Source of the DNA: Streptomyces pseudogriseolus
GTDB lineage: Bacteria; Actinomycetota; Actinomycetes; Streptomycetales; Streptomycetaceae
Direction: 5' to 3'
Assembly (NCBI GenBank): GCA_002154585.1
Contig: MUNG01000112.1
Location: 1-37,502 of the forward strand
Length of the DNA stretch: 37,502 bases
The translations under genes and the position numbers were made by a program. Below are positions 24,788-34,250 of this stretch, piece after piece. How positions within the stretch are numbered: the stretch's first letter is position 1; the number at the start of each line of letters is the position of its first letter. Below the pieces are notes generated by a model that worked only from the letters and a program-made list of their open reading frames with translations, was not told where the DNA came from and did not search any database.

Positions 24788-25276
24788 TTGACCGCAGGGC
24801 TAGCAGGACGGTCGCCGATAATTCGCCGCGACGGTGAGGGAACTTCCCGGCTCTGGGGGAAGGGGTCGGTGGTCACCACGAAGCTCTCCGCCGAGGAGAC
24901 CGGCGGCGCGTTGGGAATCACACACTTCAGTGCCGTGCTGGGAGAACGCGCACCGCGCCACATGCACACCCTCGAGGACGAAATCTTCATCATCGAGGGC
25001 GGCGAGGTTCGCCTCACTGTCGGCGACCGCACGGAAACCGTCGAGGGTGCGGGTGTGCTGTTCCTGCCGCGCGGTGTTCCGCACTCCTATCTGGTGGAGA
25101 GCGAGACCGCTCGTTTCTATGTCGTCACCACGCCTGGTGGATTTGAGAGATTCTTCTCGCAGGCCGGTTATCCGACGGGCCTGGGGAAGTCGGCGCCGGT
25201 CGGTGAATCGTGGTCGGTCGACCGCACCGTGGAATTCGCCGAAAGTCTTGGCCTCGGAATTATTTGGGGCGACTGA
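24788..25276 (+). CDS. Cupin-domain protein, first gene of the biosynthetic run
   Basis: A 162-residue single cupin. Motif 1 is GERAPRHMHTLEDEIFIIEG (two His and a Glu as metal ligands), motif 2 is GVLFLPRGVPHSYLV (the fourth ligand His). All four ligands are present, so it can bind iron or another metal. Small cupins of this type (quercetinase-like) include dioxygenases, isomerases and, in some pathways, enzymes acting on quinol rings. In this context oxidation or epoxidation of an aminohydroquinone is one possibility, and ring cleavage of 3-hydroxyanthranilate another, though it does not look like the canonical 3-hydroxyanthranilate dioxygenase. Start: TTG 24788 with GGAGGGA directly upstream. 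Confidence 0.85.
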   Translation: MTAGLAGRSPIIRRDGEGTSRLWGKGSVVTTKLSAEETGGALGITHFSAVLGERAPRHMHTLEDEIFIIEGGEVRLTVGDRTETVEGAGVLFLPRGVPHSYLVESETARFYVVTTPGGFERFFSQAGYPTGLGKSAPVGESWSVDRTVEFAESLGLGIIWGD

Positions 25277-25322
25277 GCCCGTCTGTCAGCTTGCACCGAC
25301 ACAGAAAGAGAACGCGAGTTCC

Positions 25323-26981
25323 ATGAAAAGACGAAGCGTCCTGGCCGGCACGGCCGTGGCGATAGCCGCCACGGCCCTGGAGACCGGCCCCGCCGCGACG
25401 GCCGCCACCGCCGCCACAGGAGCCGCTCCTGACGCCGTCACCATCCTCCCCGGCGACCCCCGCTACGCGGATCTCGTCGTCGGCAACAACTCCCGCTGGG
25501 TCGCCCGGCCCGACTCCGTCCGACTGGTGCGTACCACGGAGCAGGTGGTGCGGGCCGTGCAGGAAGCCGTGGACGGCAACAAGCGGATCTCGGTGCGCAG
25601 CGGCGGCCACTGCTACGCGGACTTCGTCTTCAACCCCGAGGTCCGGGTGGTCATCGACACCTCACTGCTCGACACGGTCGGCTACGACGAGCGGCTCAAG
25701 GCCTTCGAGGTGGGCGCGGGATCGACGCTGCTCCACGCGTACGAATCGCTTTTCAAGGGCTGGGGCGTCACCATCCCCGGTGGCATGTGCTACTCGGTGG
25801 GCATGGGCGGTCACATCAGCGGCGGCGGCTACGGCATGCTGTCCCGACGGCACGGCCTGACGGTCGACCACCTGTACGCGGTCGAGGTGGTCGTCGTCGA
25901 CGCGAAGGGCAAGGCCCGCAGCGTGGTGGCCACGCGCGAGGCCGACGACCCCAACCGCGACCTGTGGTGGGCGCACACCGGCGGAGGCGGCGGTAACTTC
26001 GGCGTCGTCACGCGGTACTGGTTCCGCAGCCCGGACGCCACCGGCACCGACCCCGCCTCGCTGCTGCCCAAGCCCCCGGAGGAGGTTCTGGTCAGCGCGC
26101 TCGCCCTGCCGTGGAGCGAACTGAACAAGGTCTCGTTCGTGTCCCTGGTGCGGAAGTTCGGCGCCTGGCACGAGAAGAACGGCTCCGTCGGCTCGTCCGC
26201 GGCCTCCCTGTGCAGCTTCCTGATGATGAACCACAGGGCGAACGGCAGCATCGGCCTGCTCACCCAGATCGACGCCACCGTGCCCGACGCGAAGAAGGTG
26301 CTCGACGACTTCCTCGCCGAGGTCACCGCCTCACTGTCCGACACGGCGGTGCGCCCGATGTCCGACCCCGTCGGCGAACTGGGCGCGTTGCCCGACCTGT
26401 TCACGCCTCAGGCTCTTCCGTGGCTGCACTCGGTGAAGCTGCTGGGCACGAGCAACCCGACCCTGACCAATCCGACGCTGCGCGGCCACCACAAGTCCGC
26501 CTACCTGCGCAGGAACGTCACCGAGGCGCAGGCCACGGCGATGTACCGGCACCTGACGCGCACCGACCACGAGAACCCGGCGTCCATGGTGGTCCTGCTG
26601 TCGTACGGCGGGAAGATCAACACGGTGGCGTCCGGCGACACCGCGTCGGTGCAGCGGGACTCGGTCTTCAAGGGGCTGTTCCAGAGCTTCTGGGCGGGTG
26701 CCGAGAACGACGCCGCGAACATCGGCTGGACACGTGACGTGTACGGCGAGGTCTTCTCGTCCGGCGGCGGATACCCCGTACCGGGCGTGGCCACGGACGG
26801 CTGTTACATCAACTACCCCGACGCCGACATCACCGACCCGAAGGTCAACACCAGCGGCGTGCCCTGGTACACGCTCTACTACAAGGACAACTACCCGCGG
26901 CTTCAGCGGATCAAGGCCGCGTACGACCCTCGGAACATCTTCAGGCACTCGCAGTCCATCACCCATCCCGACCACACGTGA
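25323..26981 (+). CDS. Tat-exported berberine-bridge-type FAD oxidase
   Basis: A 552-residue FAD-linked oxidase (PF01565/BBE type). The N-terminus MKRRSVLAGTAVAIAATAL is a twin-arginine signal, so it is folded with cofactor and exported. FAD is expected to be bicovalent: His96 in RSGGHCY and Cys156 in IPGGMCYSVGMGGHISGGGY. The C-terminal BBE element (GWTRDVYGEVF ... GCYINYPDADI ... WYTLYYKDNYPRLQRIKAAY) is complete. Relatives such as TamL and AknOx oxidise alcohols of nearly finished antibiotics, often outside the cell. Here a ring alcohol or hydroquinone oxidation after export is plausible. RBS is weak (GAAAGAG). It overlaps the next gene by 4 bases (GTGA). Confidence 0.92.
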   Translation: MKRRSVLAGTAVAIAATALETGPAATAATAATGAAPDAVTILPGDPRYADLVVGNNSRWVARPDSVRLVRTTEQVVRAVQEAVDGNKRISVRSGGHCYADFVFNPEVRVVIDTSLLDTVGYDERLKAFEVGAGSTLLHAYESLFKGWGVTIPGGMCYSVGMGGHISGGGYGMLSRRHGLTVDHLYAVEVVVVDAKGKARSVVATREADDPNRDLWWAHTGGGGGNFGVVTRYWFRSPDATGTDPASLLPKPPEEVLVSALALPWSELNKVSFVSLVRKFGAWHEKNGSVGSSAASLCSFLMMNHRANGSIGLLTQIDATVPDAKKVLDDFLAEVTASLSDTAVRPMSDPVGELGALPDLFTPQALPWLHSVKLLGTSNPTLTNPTLRGHHKSAYLRRNVTEAQATAMYRHLTRTDHENPASMVVLLSYGGKINTVASGDTASVQRDSVFKGLFQSFWAGAENDAANIGWTRDVYGEVFSSGGGYPVPGVATDGCYINYPDADITDPKVNTSGVPWYTLYYKDNYPRLQRIKAAYDPRNIFRHSQSITHPDHT

Positions 26982-28456
26982 GGCGAGCTGTGCAGGAGCA
27001 TGACGTCGCCGCGGCCGAGCGGACGAAGTCGGCCGCGACGGCCGCGGAAGCGGCAGGCGTCAGGAGAAGAGACGTGGCCTTCGCCCTGCTGGCGTCGGTC
27101 CAGTTCGTGCTCATCCTCGCCATGAGCGTGCTCAACGTCGTACTCCCTGACATCCAGCGCGAGTTCGGCCTCGACCGCGCCGAGCTCGCGCTGCTCGGGG
27201 CCTCCTACCCCATGTCGTTCAGCGGCCTGCTGCTTCTGGGCGGTCGGCTGTCCGACCTGTACGGGAGCCGCCGGGTGTTCCTCCTCGGCACCCTTCTGTT
27301 CGGTGGGAGTTCGGCGCTGGCGGGCGTGTCCACGGGGCTGTGGACGCTGCTGGCGGCGCGTTTCGTCCAGGGCGCCGGTGCGGCACTGGCCGTACCGGCC
27401 GCGATGGCGCTGGTGAGCGTCGTACACACGGAGCCCGTGCGGTACGCCCGTGCCATGGCGGTCTGGGGTGGGCTCGCGGCCTCCGGCGGAACTGCCGGGA
27501 TGCTGCTGTCCGGGGTGGTGGCCTCGTGGAACTCCTGGCGCTGGGCGTTCGTCGTACCGGTCGCGGTCGCGGTGGTGACCCTCGCCGCCGCGCCCCGGCT
27601 GATTCCTGCGGGTGCCCCGCCCCGGGGTGGCCGGCTGGACGCTCTCGGAGCCGTCCTGGTCACCATCGGGATCGCTCTGCTCAGCTACGGCCTCGTGGAG
27701 GCGCCGGAGCGCGGCTGGACGTCTCCGGTGGCGCTCGGCACGCTGCTCGGCGGCGGTGCGCTGCTGGTGGGCTTCGTCGTCACCGAGGCACGGGTGGAGC
27801 AGCCGCTGTTGCCGCTGGCGTTCCCCGCCTCGCCGCGCCGGGCCGTGGCGCTGCTCGCGGTCTTCCTGGGTGCCGCCGGGATCACCACGATCTTCTTCAT
27901 GCTCGCGCTGTACTTCCAGGAGGTTCGGGGCTACTCCGCGCTGAGGACATCGGCGGCGTTCCTGCCCTTCGGACTGACCCTGGTCGTCAGCGGCGGGTCC
28001 GTGGGCAGGCTGGTGCAGCGCTTCGGACCGCGCGTGGTCCTGGTCGCGGGGCTGGCGCTCGCCGGTCTGGGGCTCGCGGCGCTGGGCCGGATCGGCACGG
28101 ACACGCCGTACGTCGGCGCGGTGCTCGTCGGTCTTGTGCTCTTCCCCGCCGGGACGGCGCTGGTCTTCGCCGGTTCCACCGTGTCCGCGACCACCGACGT
28201 CCCGCAGGACCAGGCGGGTCTCGCCGGCGCCGTGGTCAACACCGCGCTGGAGGCCGGCCCCGCCATCGGCCTCGCCGTCCTGGTCACCCTTGCCGCAGGA
28301 CACACCGCCGACCTGGAACGCGCCGGCACCGGGCCGGCGTCCGCCCTGACCTCCGGCTACGGCTTCGCCTTCACGATCGCCGCGGTGGCCTTCGCGGCCG
28401 CAGCGGTGTGCGCGCTCTTCCTGCTGCGACCTCGCTCGCCCGGGAGCGGCGGCTGA
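26978..28456 (+). CDS. MFS exporter (DHA2-like, 14 TM)
   Basis: A 492-residue major facilitator. After a soluble 30-residue N-terminus, hydrophobic segments begin at VAFALLASVQFVLILAMSVL. GGRLSDLYGSRRVFLLG is the motif A loop between TM2 and TM3, RFVQGAGAALAVPAAMALV is motif B/C-like, and about 14 segments are predicted, as in DHA2 drug/proton antiporters. Translationally coupled (GTG overlaps the TGA of the oxidase gene), so it likely exports the substrate that the secreted oxidase acts on, or its precursor. It is therefore a candidate self-resistance gene. Confidence 0.92.
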   Translation: MRRAVQEHDVAAAERTKSAATAAEAAGVRRRDVAFALLASVQFVLILAMSVLNVVLPDIQREFGLDRAELALLGASYPMSFSGLLLLGGRLSDLYGSRRVFLLGTLLFGGSSALAGVSTGLWTLLAARFVQGAGAALAVPAAMALVSVVHTEPVRYARAMAVWGGLAASGGTAGMLLSGVVASWNSWRWAFVVPVAVAVVTLAAAPRLIPAGAPPRGGRLDALGAVLVTIGIALLSYGLVEAPERGWTSPVALGTLLGGGALLVGFVVTEARVEQPLLPLAFPASPRRAVALLAVFLGAAGITTIFFMLALYFQEVRGYSALRTSAAFLPFGLTLVVSGGSVGRLVQRFGPRVVLVAGLALAGLGLAALGRIGTDTPYVGAVLVGLVLFPAGTALVFAGSTVSATTDVPQDQAGLAGAVVNTALEAGPAIGLAVLVTLAAGHTADLERAGTGPASALTSGYGFAFTIAAVAFAAAAVCALFLLRPRSPGSGG

Positions 28457-28560
28457 GAGCCCCACCGCCTCGAGCGCGGCGGCCGACCCCCGGGTCTCCC
28501 GCCACCTCGAGGCACCCCGATATCCGATTCGCAACGACACATGTCAAGGAGCACCCCCCC

Positions 28561-29322
28561 ATGACCGCCCGATTCAAGGACAAGGTCGTCATCGTCACCG
28601 GGGCCGGATCCGGCATCGGCCGGGCCAGCGCCAGGGCCTTCGCGCGTGAGGGCGCCACCGTGGTCGCCGCGGGTGCCCGGCCGGAGTCCATCAAGGAGAC
28701 GGCGCGACTCGTCGGCGAGGACGGCGGCACCGCCGACGCCCTCGTGGCCGACGTCACCCGGCCCGAGGACATGGCGCGCCTGGTGCGCACGACGGTCGAG
28801 CGCCATGGCGGCCTGCACGTGGCGCACAACAACGCCGGCATCTTCGGCAAGCCCACCCCGGTAGGGAACCTGGACCTGTCCGTGTGGCAGTCCGTCCTGG
28901 ACGTCAACCTGAACGGCGTCCTGATCGGCATGCAGCAGGAGATCGCGCACATGAAGGCGCACGGCGGCGGCGTCATCGTCAACACCGCGTCCAACATCGG
29001 CTACCACGGGCGCCGCCCCGGCATGGCCGCCTACGCCGCGTCCAAGGCCGCCGTGAGCACCCTCACCCGTGTCGCCGCCCTGGATCACATCAAGGACAAC
29101 GTGCGCATCAACGCGGTGAGCCCCGGTGCCACGGACACCAGCATGTCGCTGCGCCCGGGGGAGACGGACGCCGACCGCGCGGCCCGGCTGGCCACGACGG
29201 TGCCGATCGCCCGTGTCGCCACGACCGACGAGATCGTGGCTGCGGTGCTGTGGCTGGCGTCCGACGAGTCGAGCTTCGTCGTCGGCCACGACCTCGTCGT
29301 CGACGGCGGCGTCACCAGCTGA
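28561..29322 (+). CDS. SDR-family oxidoreductase
   Basis: A 253-residue short-chain dehydrogenase. TGAGSGIG (residues 13-20) binds NAD(P), NNAG is present, and the catalytic set is Ser144, Tyr158 and Lys162 (YAASK). The end (SFVVGHDLVVDGGVT) is the usual family close. It resembles cyclohexanol/3-oxoacyl-type SDRs and may reduce a quinone carbonyl to an alcohol, or oxidise one, late in the pathway. RBS AAGGAG lies 13 bases upstream. It follows the exporter after a 104-base gap. Confidence 0.88.
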   Translation: MTARFKDKVVIVTGAGSGIGRASARAFAREGATVVAAGARPESIKETARLVGEDGGTADALVADVTRPEDMARLVRTTVERHGGLHVAHNNAGIFGKPTPVGNLDLSVWQSVLDVNLNGVLIGMQQEIAHMKAHGGGVIVNTASNIGYHGRRPGMAAYAASKAAVSTLTRVAALDHIKDNVRINAVSPGATDTSMSLRPGETDADRAARLATTVPIARVATTDEIVAAVLWLASDESSFVVGHDLVVDGGVTS

Positions 29323-29468
29323 CCGCGGTCCTTTCCGACGCACGGCGTCCTGGTCCTGTGGCTTGAACGGCGACAGGAGCGGGACGCCTCTTCTTTTCCA
29401 TTGATGCTGGGTCGCCGGAACATGAGGCGGCGGAACATGACGAAGTCGCGAACCCCCTCTTCACGGAG

Positions 29469-29484
29469 ATTCCGCAATTCCGCA
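29469..29484. repeat. Tandem ATTCCGCA pair in the DAHP synthase promoter region
   Basis: Two adjacent copies of ATTCCGCA inside the 226-base gap 29323-29548, which is less GC-rich than its surroundings and probably holds a promoter for the chorismate-supply genes. Confidence 0.4.
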
Positions 29485-29548
29485 GAATCGATGAAAGCAA
29501 CTCACGAGTTCAGCCGAAGAAATCCTTCTTCGCCCCACGAGAGGAACC

Positions 29549-30718
29549 GTGTTGAACAGCGAGCTCGCTCACATCGAATCGCTGCCCGCTCTTCAGCAGC
29601 CCGACTGGCAGGGCCATCCCGTGAGGGAGCGGGTCCGGCGGGAACTGAGCGTGCTGCCGCCGCTCGTCGAGACCGCGGACGTGACCCAGCTGCACGACCA
29701 CCTCAGGGCGGTCGCCGAGGGCCACGCCCAGGTCGTCCAGGCCGGAGACTGTGCCGAGGACTGGGCGGAGAACGGCCGCGTGGACGTCGCCCGCAAGGCA
29801 GCCGTACTCGACCTCCTGGCGGGTGTCATGCGCGTCAACGTGGGCATGCCCGTGGTGCGCGTGGGCCGGCTTGCCGGTCAGTACGCCAAGCCGCGCTCCA
29901 AGCCCACCGAAACGGTCCAGGGCGTCGAACTGCCCGTCTTCCGTGGGCACATGGTGAACGACCCGAACCCCGACCCGGTGCTGCGGCGGCCCGACCCCCG
30001 ACGCCTGCTGACCGGCCACAAGGCCGCACGTGAGGTCATGGAACACCTCGGCTGGGCCGCCGGCGCCCCACGCGCCCAGGCTCCCGTGTGGACCAGCCAC
30101 GAGGCGCTTCTGCTCGACTACGAACTGCCCCTGACCCGGCGGCAGGACGACGGCAGCCTCCTGCTCACCTCGACGCACTGGCCGTGGATCGGCGAGCGCA
30201 CCCGGCAGGTGGACGGTGCCCACGTGGCGCTCCTGGCGGCCGTACGCAATCCGGTGGCCTGCAAGGTCGGACCGGCCATGACGCCCGGGGAACTGCTGCG
30301 CCTGTGCCAGCGGTTGGACCCCGACCGCGTCCCCGGCCGGCTGACGCTCATCGCGCGTATGGGTGCCGGTACGGCACCCGGCGTGCTCCCGGCCCTGGTC
30401 GCCGCCGTACGCGGAGCCGGGCACCCGGCGATCTGGTTGTCCGACCCGATGCACGGCAACACCGAGGCCGGGCCCGACGGCCTGAAAACCCGTTTTGTGC
30501 AGGCCGTCGTACGCGAGGTCGAAGAATTCCAGGAATCCGTGGCACCGGCCGGCGGGATCGCCGGCGGCCTGCACCTGGAGACCACCCCGGACGAGGTCAC
30601 GGAATGCGTCACGGACCGCACTTTTCTGAATTCGGTCGGGGACAAGTACACGAGCTTCTGTGATCCGAGGCTCAATCCCCGCCAGGCCGTCGAGGTCGCC
30701 TCCGCCTGGCGTCGTTGA
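29549..30718 (+). CDS. phzC: Type II DAHP synthase (PhzC-like)
   Basis: A 389-residue 3-deoxy-D-arabino-heptulosonate-7-phosphate synthase of class II, the first enzyme of the shikimate pathway (PEP plus erythrose-4-phosphate). Class II landmarks: VQAGDCAEDW (metal Cys), KVGPAMTPGELL, LIARMGAGTA, LSDPMHGNTEAGP (His), GLHLETTPDEVTEC (Glu) and SFCDPRLNPRQAVEVA (Asp). It is shorter than housekeeping actinobacterial class II enzymes (about 450), lacking the N-terminal extensions that carry aromatic-acid feedback sites, as in antibiotic-cluster copies like PhzC. So it probably gives unregulated flux into chorismate. Start GTG 29549, RBS GAGAGGAA; the adjacent TTG is an alternative. Confidence 0.93.
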   Translation: MLNSELAHIESLPALQQPDWQGHPVRERVRRELSVLPPLVETADVTQLHDHLRAVAEGHAQVVQAGDCAEDWAENGRVDVARKAAVLDLLAGVMRVNVGMPVVRVGRLAGQYAKPRSKPTETVQGVELPVFRGHMVNDPNPDPVLRRPDPRRLLTGHKAAREVMEHLGWAAGAPRAQAPVWTSHEALLLDYELPLTRRQDDGSLLLTSTHWPWIGERTRQVDGAHVALLAAVRNPVACKVGPAMTPGELLRLCQRLDPDRVPGRLTLIARMGAGTAPGVLPALVAAVRGAGHPAIWLSDPMHGNTEAGPDGLKTRFVQAVVREVEEFQESVAPAGGIAGGLHLETTPDEVTECVTDRTFLNSVGDKYTSFCDPRLNPRQAVEVASAWRR

Positions 30719-30779
30719 GAAGTCACTCAGGAGCAACTGGAAATTCTCTGGAAATCGCTGGCAAGGAGGACTGTTCACC

Positions 30780-31550
30780 ATGCGGGAAAAGATCGCGCTG
30801 GTCACCGGAGCCGCGGGCGGAATCGGCGCGGCGGTCGTGCGGACCCTGGCCGAACGCGGGGCCTCGGTGGCCGCAGTGGACAAGGACGACGACCGGTTGG
30901 ACGAGGTGGCCGCGAAACTGGCGGCCGAAGGACTGCGGGTCAGGGCGTTCCCCGCCGACGTCACCACGAGCGCCGGCGCCGAGCGCATGGTCGCGGACGT
31001 CGAGGACGTCCTGGGGCCGCTCGACCAGTTGGTCAACGGAGCAGGCGTGCTGCGCCTCGGGAAGGCGACGGGCCTCACCGACGCGGACTGGGCGGCGACG
31101 TTCGCGGTCAACGCCAACGGAGTGTTCTTCGTGTCGCGCGCGGTGATCAACCGTATGGTCCCGAGGCGCTCCGGTGCCGTCGTCACCATCGCCTCCAACG
31201 CGGCGGGCACCGCCCGCACGGACATGGCCGCGTACGCGGCGTCCAAGGCGGCGGCGACCATGTTCACCAAATGCCTGGGCCTGGAGGTCGCCCAGTACGG
31301 CATCCGCTGCAACGTGGTCGCCCCCGGCTCCACCGAGACCCCGATGCTCACCTCCATGTGGCAGGACGACAGGGGCCGCTCCGCGACCCTTGAAGGCTCA
31401 CCCGCCGCCTACCGCGTCGGCATCCCCCTCGGAAAGCTGGCCAGCCCCTCGGACGTGGCCGACGCGGTCGCTTTCCTCCTCTCCGACCAGGCCTCGCACA
31501 TCACGATGCACGGCCTCACCGTCGACGGCGGCGCGACCCTCGGCGTCTGA
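30780..31550 (+). CDS. EntA/DhbA-like SDR, predicted DHHA dehydrogenase
   Basis: A 256-residue short-chain dehydrogenase with [12 protein letters not shown], Ser139, Tyr152 and Lys156 (YAASK). The best family fit is 2,3-dihydro-2,3-dihydroxybenzoate dehydrogenase (EntA/DhbA; ends in [14 protein letters not shown]). Placed directly before PhzD and PhzE, its likely substrate is trans-2,3-dihydro-3-hydroxyanthranilate, which it would aromatise to 3-hydroxyanthranilate. This NAD-dependent aromatisation competes with PhzF, which would lead to phenazines. RBS AAGGAGGA is 10-12 bases upstream of the ATG. Confidence 0.88.
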   Translation: MREKIALVTGAAGGIGAAVVRTLAERGASVAAVDKDDDRLDEVAAKLAAEGLRVRAFPADVTTSAGAERMVADVEDVLGPLDQLVNGAGVLRLGKATGLTDADWAATFAVNANGVFFVSRAVINRMVPRRSGAVVTIASNAAGTARTDMAAYAASKAAATMFTKCLGLEVAQYGIRCNVVAPGSTETPMLTSMWQDDRGRSATLEGSPAAYRVGIPLGKLASPSDVADAVAFLLSDQASHITMHGLTVDGGATLGV

Positions 31551-31689
31551 CGGTCGGCCGCCGAACGGTGCGGCCTCGGCATCCGGCGACCTGGCCGGTG
31601 ACACCACACCCCCGGAGTCCGGCATCCCGGCGGACGGCGGTGCGCCCCCTGCCGTCCGACGAAACCAAGCGACAGAGGAAGACAAGACC

Positions 31690-32331
31690 ATGCCAGGCAT
31701 ACCCCCCATCCAGCCCTACCCGATGCCCCAGGCCGGCGACCTGCCCGCCAACACAGCCGCATGGCGTGCCGATCCGAACCGGGCGGTCCTGCTCGTCCAC
31801 GACATGCAGCGTTACTTCCTGCGACAGTTCCCCGAGGGTGAGGCGCCCGGTGGCGACCTTGTGCGCAACGCCACCCGGCTGCGTGAACAGGCGGTCGCAT
31901 CCGGCATGCCCGTCGCGTACACCGCGCAGCCGGGCGGTATGACCGAGGAACAGCGCGGACTGCTCAAGGACTTCTGGGGAGCGGGTATGCGTGTCGACCC
32001 CGCCGATCGCGAGGTCGTGGAGTCCCTCGCGCCGGGCCCGGACGACTGGCTGCTCACCAAGTGGCGCTACAGCGCGTTCTTCCGCACCGACCTGCTGGAG
32101 AGGATGCGCGCCCAGGGACGCGACCAGCTGATCCTCTGCGGGGTGTACGCCCACATCGGGGTGCTGTCCTCCGCCGTGGAGGCCTTCACCAACGACATCG
32201 AGACCTTCCTGGTGGCCGACGCCGTCGCCGACTTCACCGAGGCGTACCACCGGCTGGCCCTCGACTACGCCGCCGAGCGCTGCGCCGTGGTCACGACGAC
32301 GAAGTCCTTGATCGAGGAGCTCGCCCGATGA
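31690..32331 (+). CDS. phzD: PhzD-type isochorismatase (ADIC hydrolase)
   Basis: A 213-residue enzyme that hydrolyses the enolpyruvyl group of 2-amino-2-deoxyisochorismate (ADIC) to give DHHA plus pyruvate. The active site of PhzD is conserved: Asp38 ([10 protein letters not shown]), Gln80 and Arg89 ([20 protein letters not shown]), Lys124 ([11 protein letters not shown]), and [11 protein letters not shown]. The similarity to phenazine PhzD is closer than to siderophore isochorismatases, and there is no aryl carrier domain. The stop overlaps the PhzE start by 4 bases (ATGA). Confidence 0.95.
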   Translation: MPGIPPIQPYPMPQAGDLPANTAAWRADPNRAVLLVHDMQRYFLRQFPEGEAPGGDLVRNATRLREQAVASGMPVAYTAQPGGMTEEQRGLLKDFWGAGMRVDPADREVVESLAPGPDDWLLTKWRYSAFFRTDLLERMRAQGRDQLILCGVYAHIGVLSSAVEAFTNDIETFLVADAVADFTEAYHRLALDYAAERCAVVTTTKSLIEELAR

Positions 32332-34250
32332 CCATGGACAACTCCCGTACGGCACCCGGCCCTACGGAGCCCGACCTGCTCGACCGCATCCTGGGACCGC
32401 GGCCGTCGCCCGCATTCGCGCTGCTGTACCGTCCCGAGTCCGGCGACCCGGACACCCTGGAGGTCCTGTCGGGAACGGCGGCGACGGTGGACACCGTGGC
32501 CGGGATCCCCATGACGGAGGCACCCGACCCCGGCGCCGGGGCTCGTCAGGACGTCCTGGCGGTGATCCCCTTCCGCCAAGTCGCCGAACGCGGCTACGCC
32601 TGCGCCGACGACGGCGAACCCCTGATCGCGATCACCGTGCGGGAGCAGACCACCCTCGCGGTCGGCGACGCCCTGCGGCGGCTGCCGGACGAGCCTGTCG
32701 TGCTCGACGGCGGCGCCTTCGACCTGGACGACGACGAGTACGCCGGAATCGTCCGCAAGGTGATCGCCGACGAGATCGGCACGGGCGAGGGTGCGAACTT
32801 CGTCATCAAGCGGTCGTTCGTCGCCGACATCACTGACTACACCGTGCACAGCGCCCTGGCGTTCTTCCGGCGGCTGTTGGAACGGGAGCAGGGCGCGTAC
32901 TGGACGTTCGTCGTGCACACCGGTGACCGCACCTTCGTCGGCGCCAGCCCCGAGCGGCACGTGAGCCTGCGGGCGGGCCGGGCCGTGATGAACCCGATCA
33001 GCGGCACGTACCGCTATCCGCCCTCCGGCCCCACCTTGCCGGGAGTGATGGACTTCCTCGCCGACCGCAAGGAGGCCGACGAGCTGTACATGGTCGTCGA
33101 CGAGGAACTCAAGATGATGGCGCGGATCTGTGACCCCGCCCCCCTGGTGGTGGGCCCGCATCTGAAGGAGATGGCGCGGCTCGCGCACACGGAGTACTTC
33201 ATCGAGGGCAGGAGCGACCACGACCCCCGCACGATCCTGCGGGAGACCCTGTTCGCACCCACGGTGACGGGCAGCCCGCTGGAGAGCGCCTGCCGGGTGA
33301 TCCACCGGTACGAGCCCCGGGGGCGCGGCTACTACAGCGGAGTCATCGCCCTGATCGGGCAGGACGAGCGCGGATGGCGCACGCTCGATTCCTCGATCCT
33401 CATCCGCACCGCCGACATCGACGACACGGGTCGGCTGACCATTGGCGTGGGCGCCACCCTCGTACGGCATTCCGACCCGACCTCGGAGGTCGACGAGACC
33501 CGCGCCAAGGCGGCCGGCCTGCTCGCCGCTCTGGGGGCCGACGGCTCCACGCGCCTGGCCGAACACCCGCGCGTGCGCCAGGCTCTCGAACAGCGCAACA
33601 GCTCCATCGCCGGGTTCTGGATCGGCGAGCACAGCCACGGCGCGGGCGCGCGGCCCGGACTGGCCGGCCGCCGGGTCCTCGTGGTGGACGCGGAGGACAC
33701 CTTCACCTCCATGATCGGCCACCAGTTGCGGGCCATCGGACTGAAGCCGACGGTCCGGCGCTTCGACGAGCCGTACTCCTTCGACGAGCACGACCTGGTG
33801 GTCATGGGGCCGGGCCCGGGCGATCCGCGCGCGGTCCGCGAACCCAAGATCACCCATCTGCGGTCCGCGATCCGCGCGCTCCTGGACCAGCGCCGGCCCT
33901 TCGTCGCCGTGTGCCTGAGCCACCAGGTGCTCAGCACCCTTCTCGGTCTTGAACTGGTGCGCAGGTCCGAGCCGAACCAGGGCGTCCAGCGGGAGATCGA
34001 CCTGTTCGGCACCCGCGAGCGGGTCGGCTTCTACAACACCTTCGCGGCCCGCAGCGCGGTGGACGAGTTCGAGGTACCCGGCCTCGGGACCGTCGAGGCG
34101 AGCCGAGACCCCGGCACCGGGGAGGTCCACGCGCTGCGCGGGCCGGGCTTCGCCTCGATGCAGTTCCACGCAGAGTCCGTGCTCACCCAGGGCGGCGTGC
34201 GCATCGTCGGCGACGCGTTCGAGGGGGTGCTCCGTTCGTGCGTGCGGTGA
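32328..34250 (+). CDS. phzE: PhzE-type 2-amino-2-deoxyisochorismate synthase
   Basis: A 640-residue fusion of a chorismate-binding (MST) synthase (residues about 120-420: [51 protein letters not shown]) with a C-terminal class I glutamine amidotransferase (MGPGPGDP; nucleophile Cys in [11 protein letters not shown], where the usual CLGHQ has Ser; His in [10 protein letters not shown]). It converts chorismate plus glutamine to ADIC. The single-chain order matches PhzE rather than the separate TrpE/TrpG pair, and no lyase step to anthranilate is expected. Start ATG 32328 (ATGACC), overlapping PhzD's stop, with an alternative ATG two codons later. Confidence 0.94.
   Translation: MTMDNSRTAPGPTEPDLLDRILGPRPSPAFALLYRPESGDPDTLEVLSGTAATVDTVAGIPMTEAPDPGAGARQDVLAVIPFRQVAERGYACADDGEPLIAITVREQTTLAVGDALRRLPDEPVVLDGGAFDLDDDEYAGIVRKVIADEIGTGEGANFVIKRSFVADITDYTVHSALAFFRRLLEREQGAYWTFVVHTGDRTFVGASPERHVSLRAGRAVMNPISGTYRYPPSGPTLPGVMDFLADRKEADELYMVVDEELKMMARICDPAPLVVGPHLKEMARLAHTEYFIEGRSDHDPRTILRETLFAPTVTGSPLESACRVIHRYEPRGRGYYSGVIALIGQDERGWRTLDSSILIRTADIDDTGRLTIGVGATLVRHSDPTSEVDETRAKAAGLLAALGADGSTRLAEHPRVRQALEQRNSSIAGFWIGEHSHGAGARPGLAGRRVLVVDAEDTFTSMIGHQLRAIGLKPTVRRFDEPYSFDEHDLVVMGPGPGDPRAVREPKITHLRSAIRALLDQRRPFVAVCLSHQVLSTLLGLELVRRSEPNQGVQREIDLFGTRERVGFYNTFAARSAVDEFEVPGLGTVEASRDPGTGEVHALRGPGFASMQFHAESVLTQGGVRIVGDAFEGVLRSCVR

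Noticed and set aside
29549..34250. A phenazine cluster
   Set aside because: PhzC, PhzD and PhzE are present, but PhzB, PhzF and PhzG, needed for ring assembly, are not in the window and an EntA-like SDR occupies their expected place. It could still be revised if they lie beyond the right edge.
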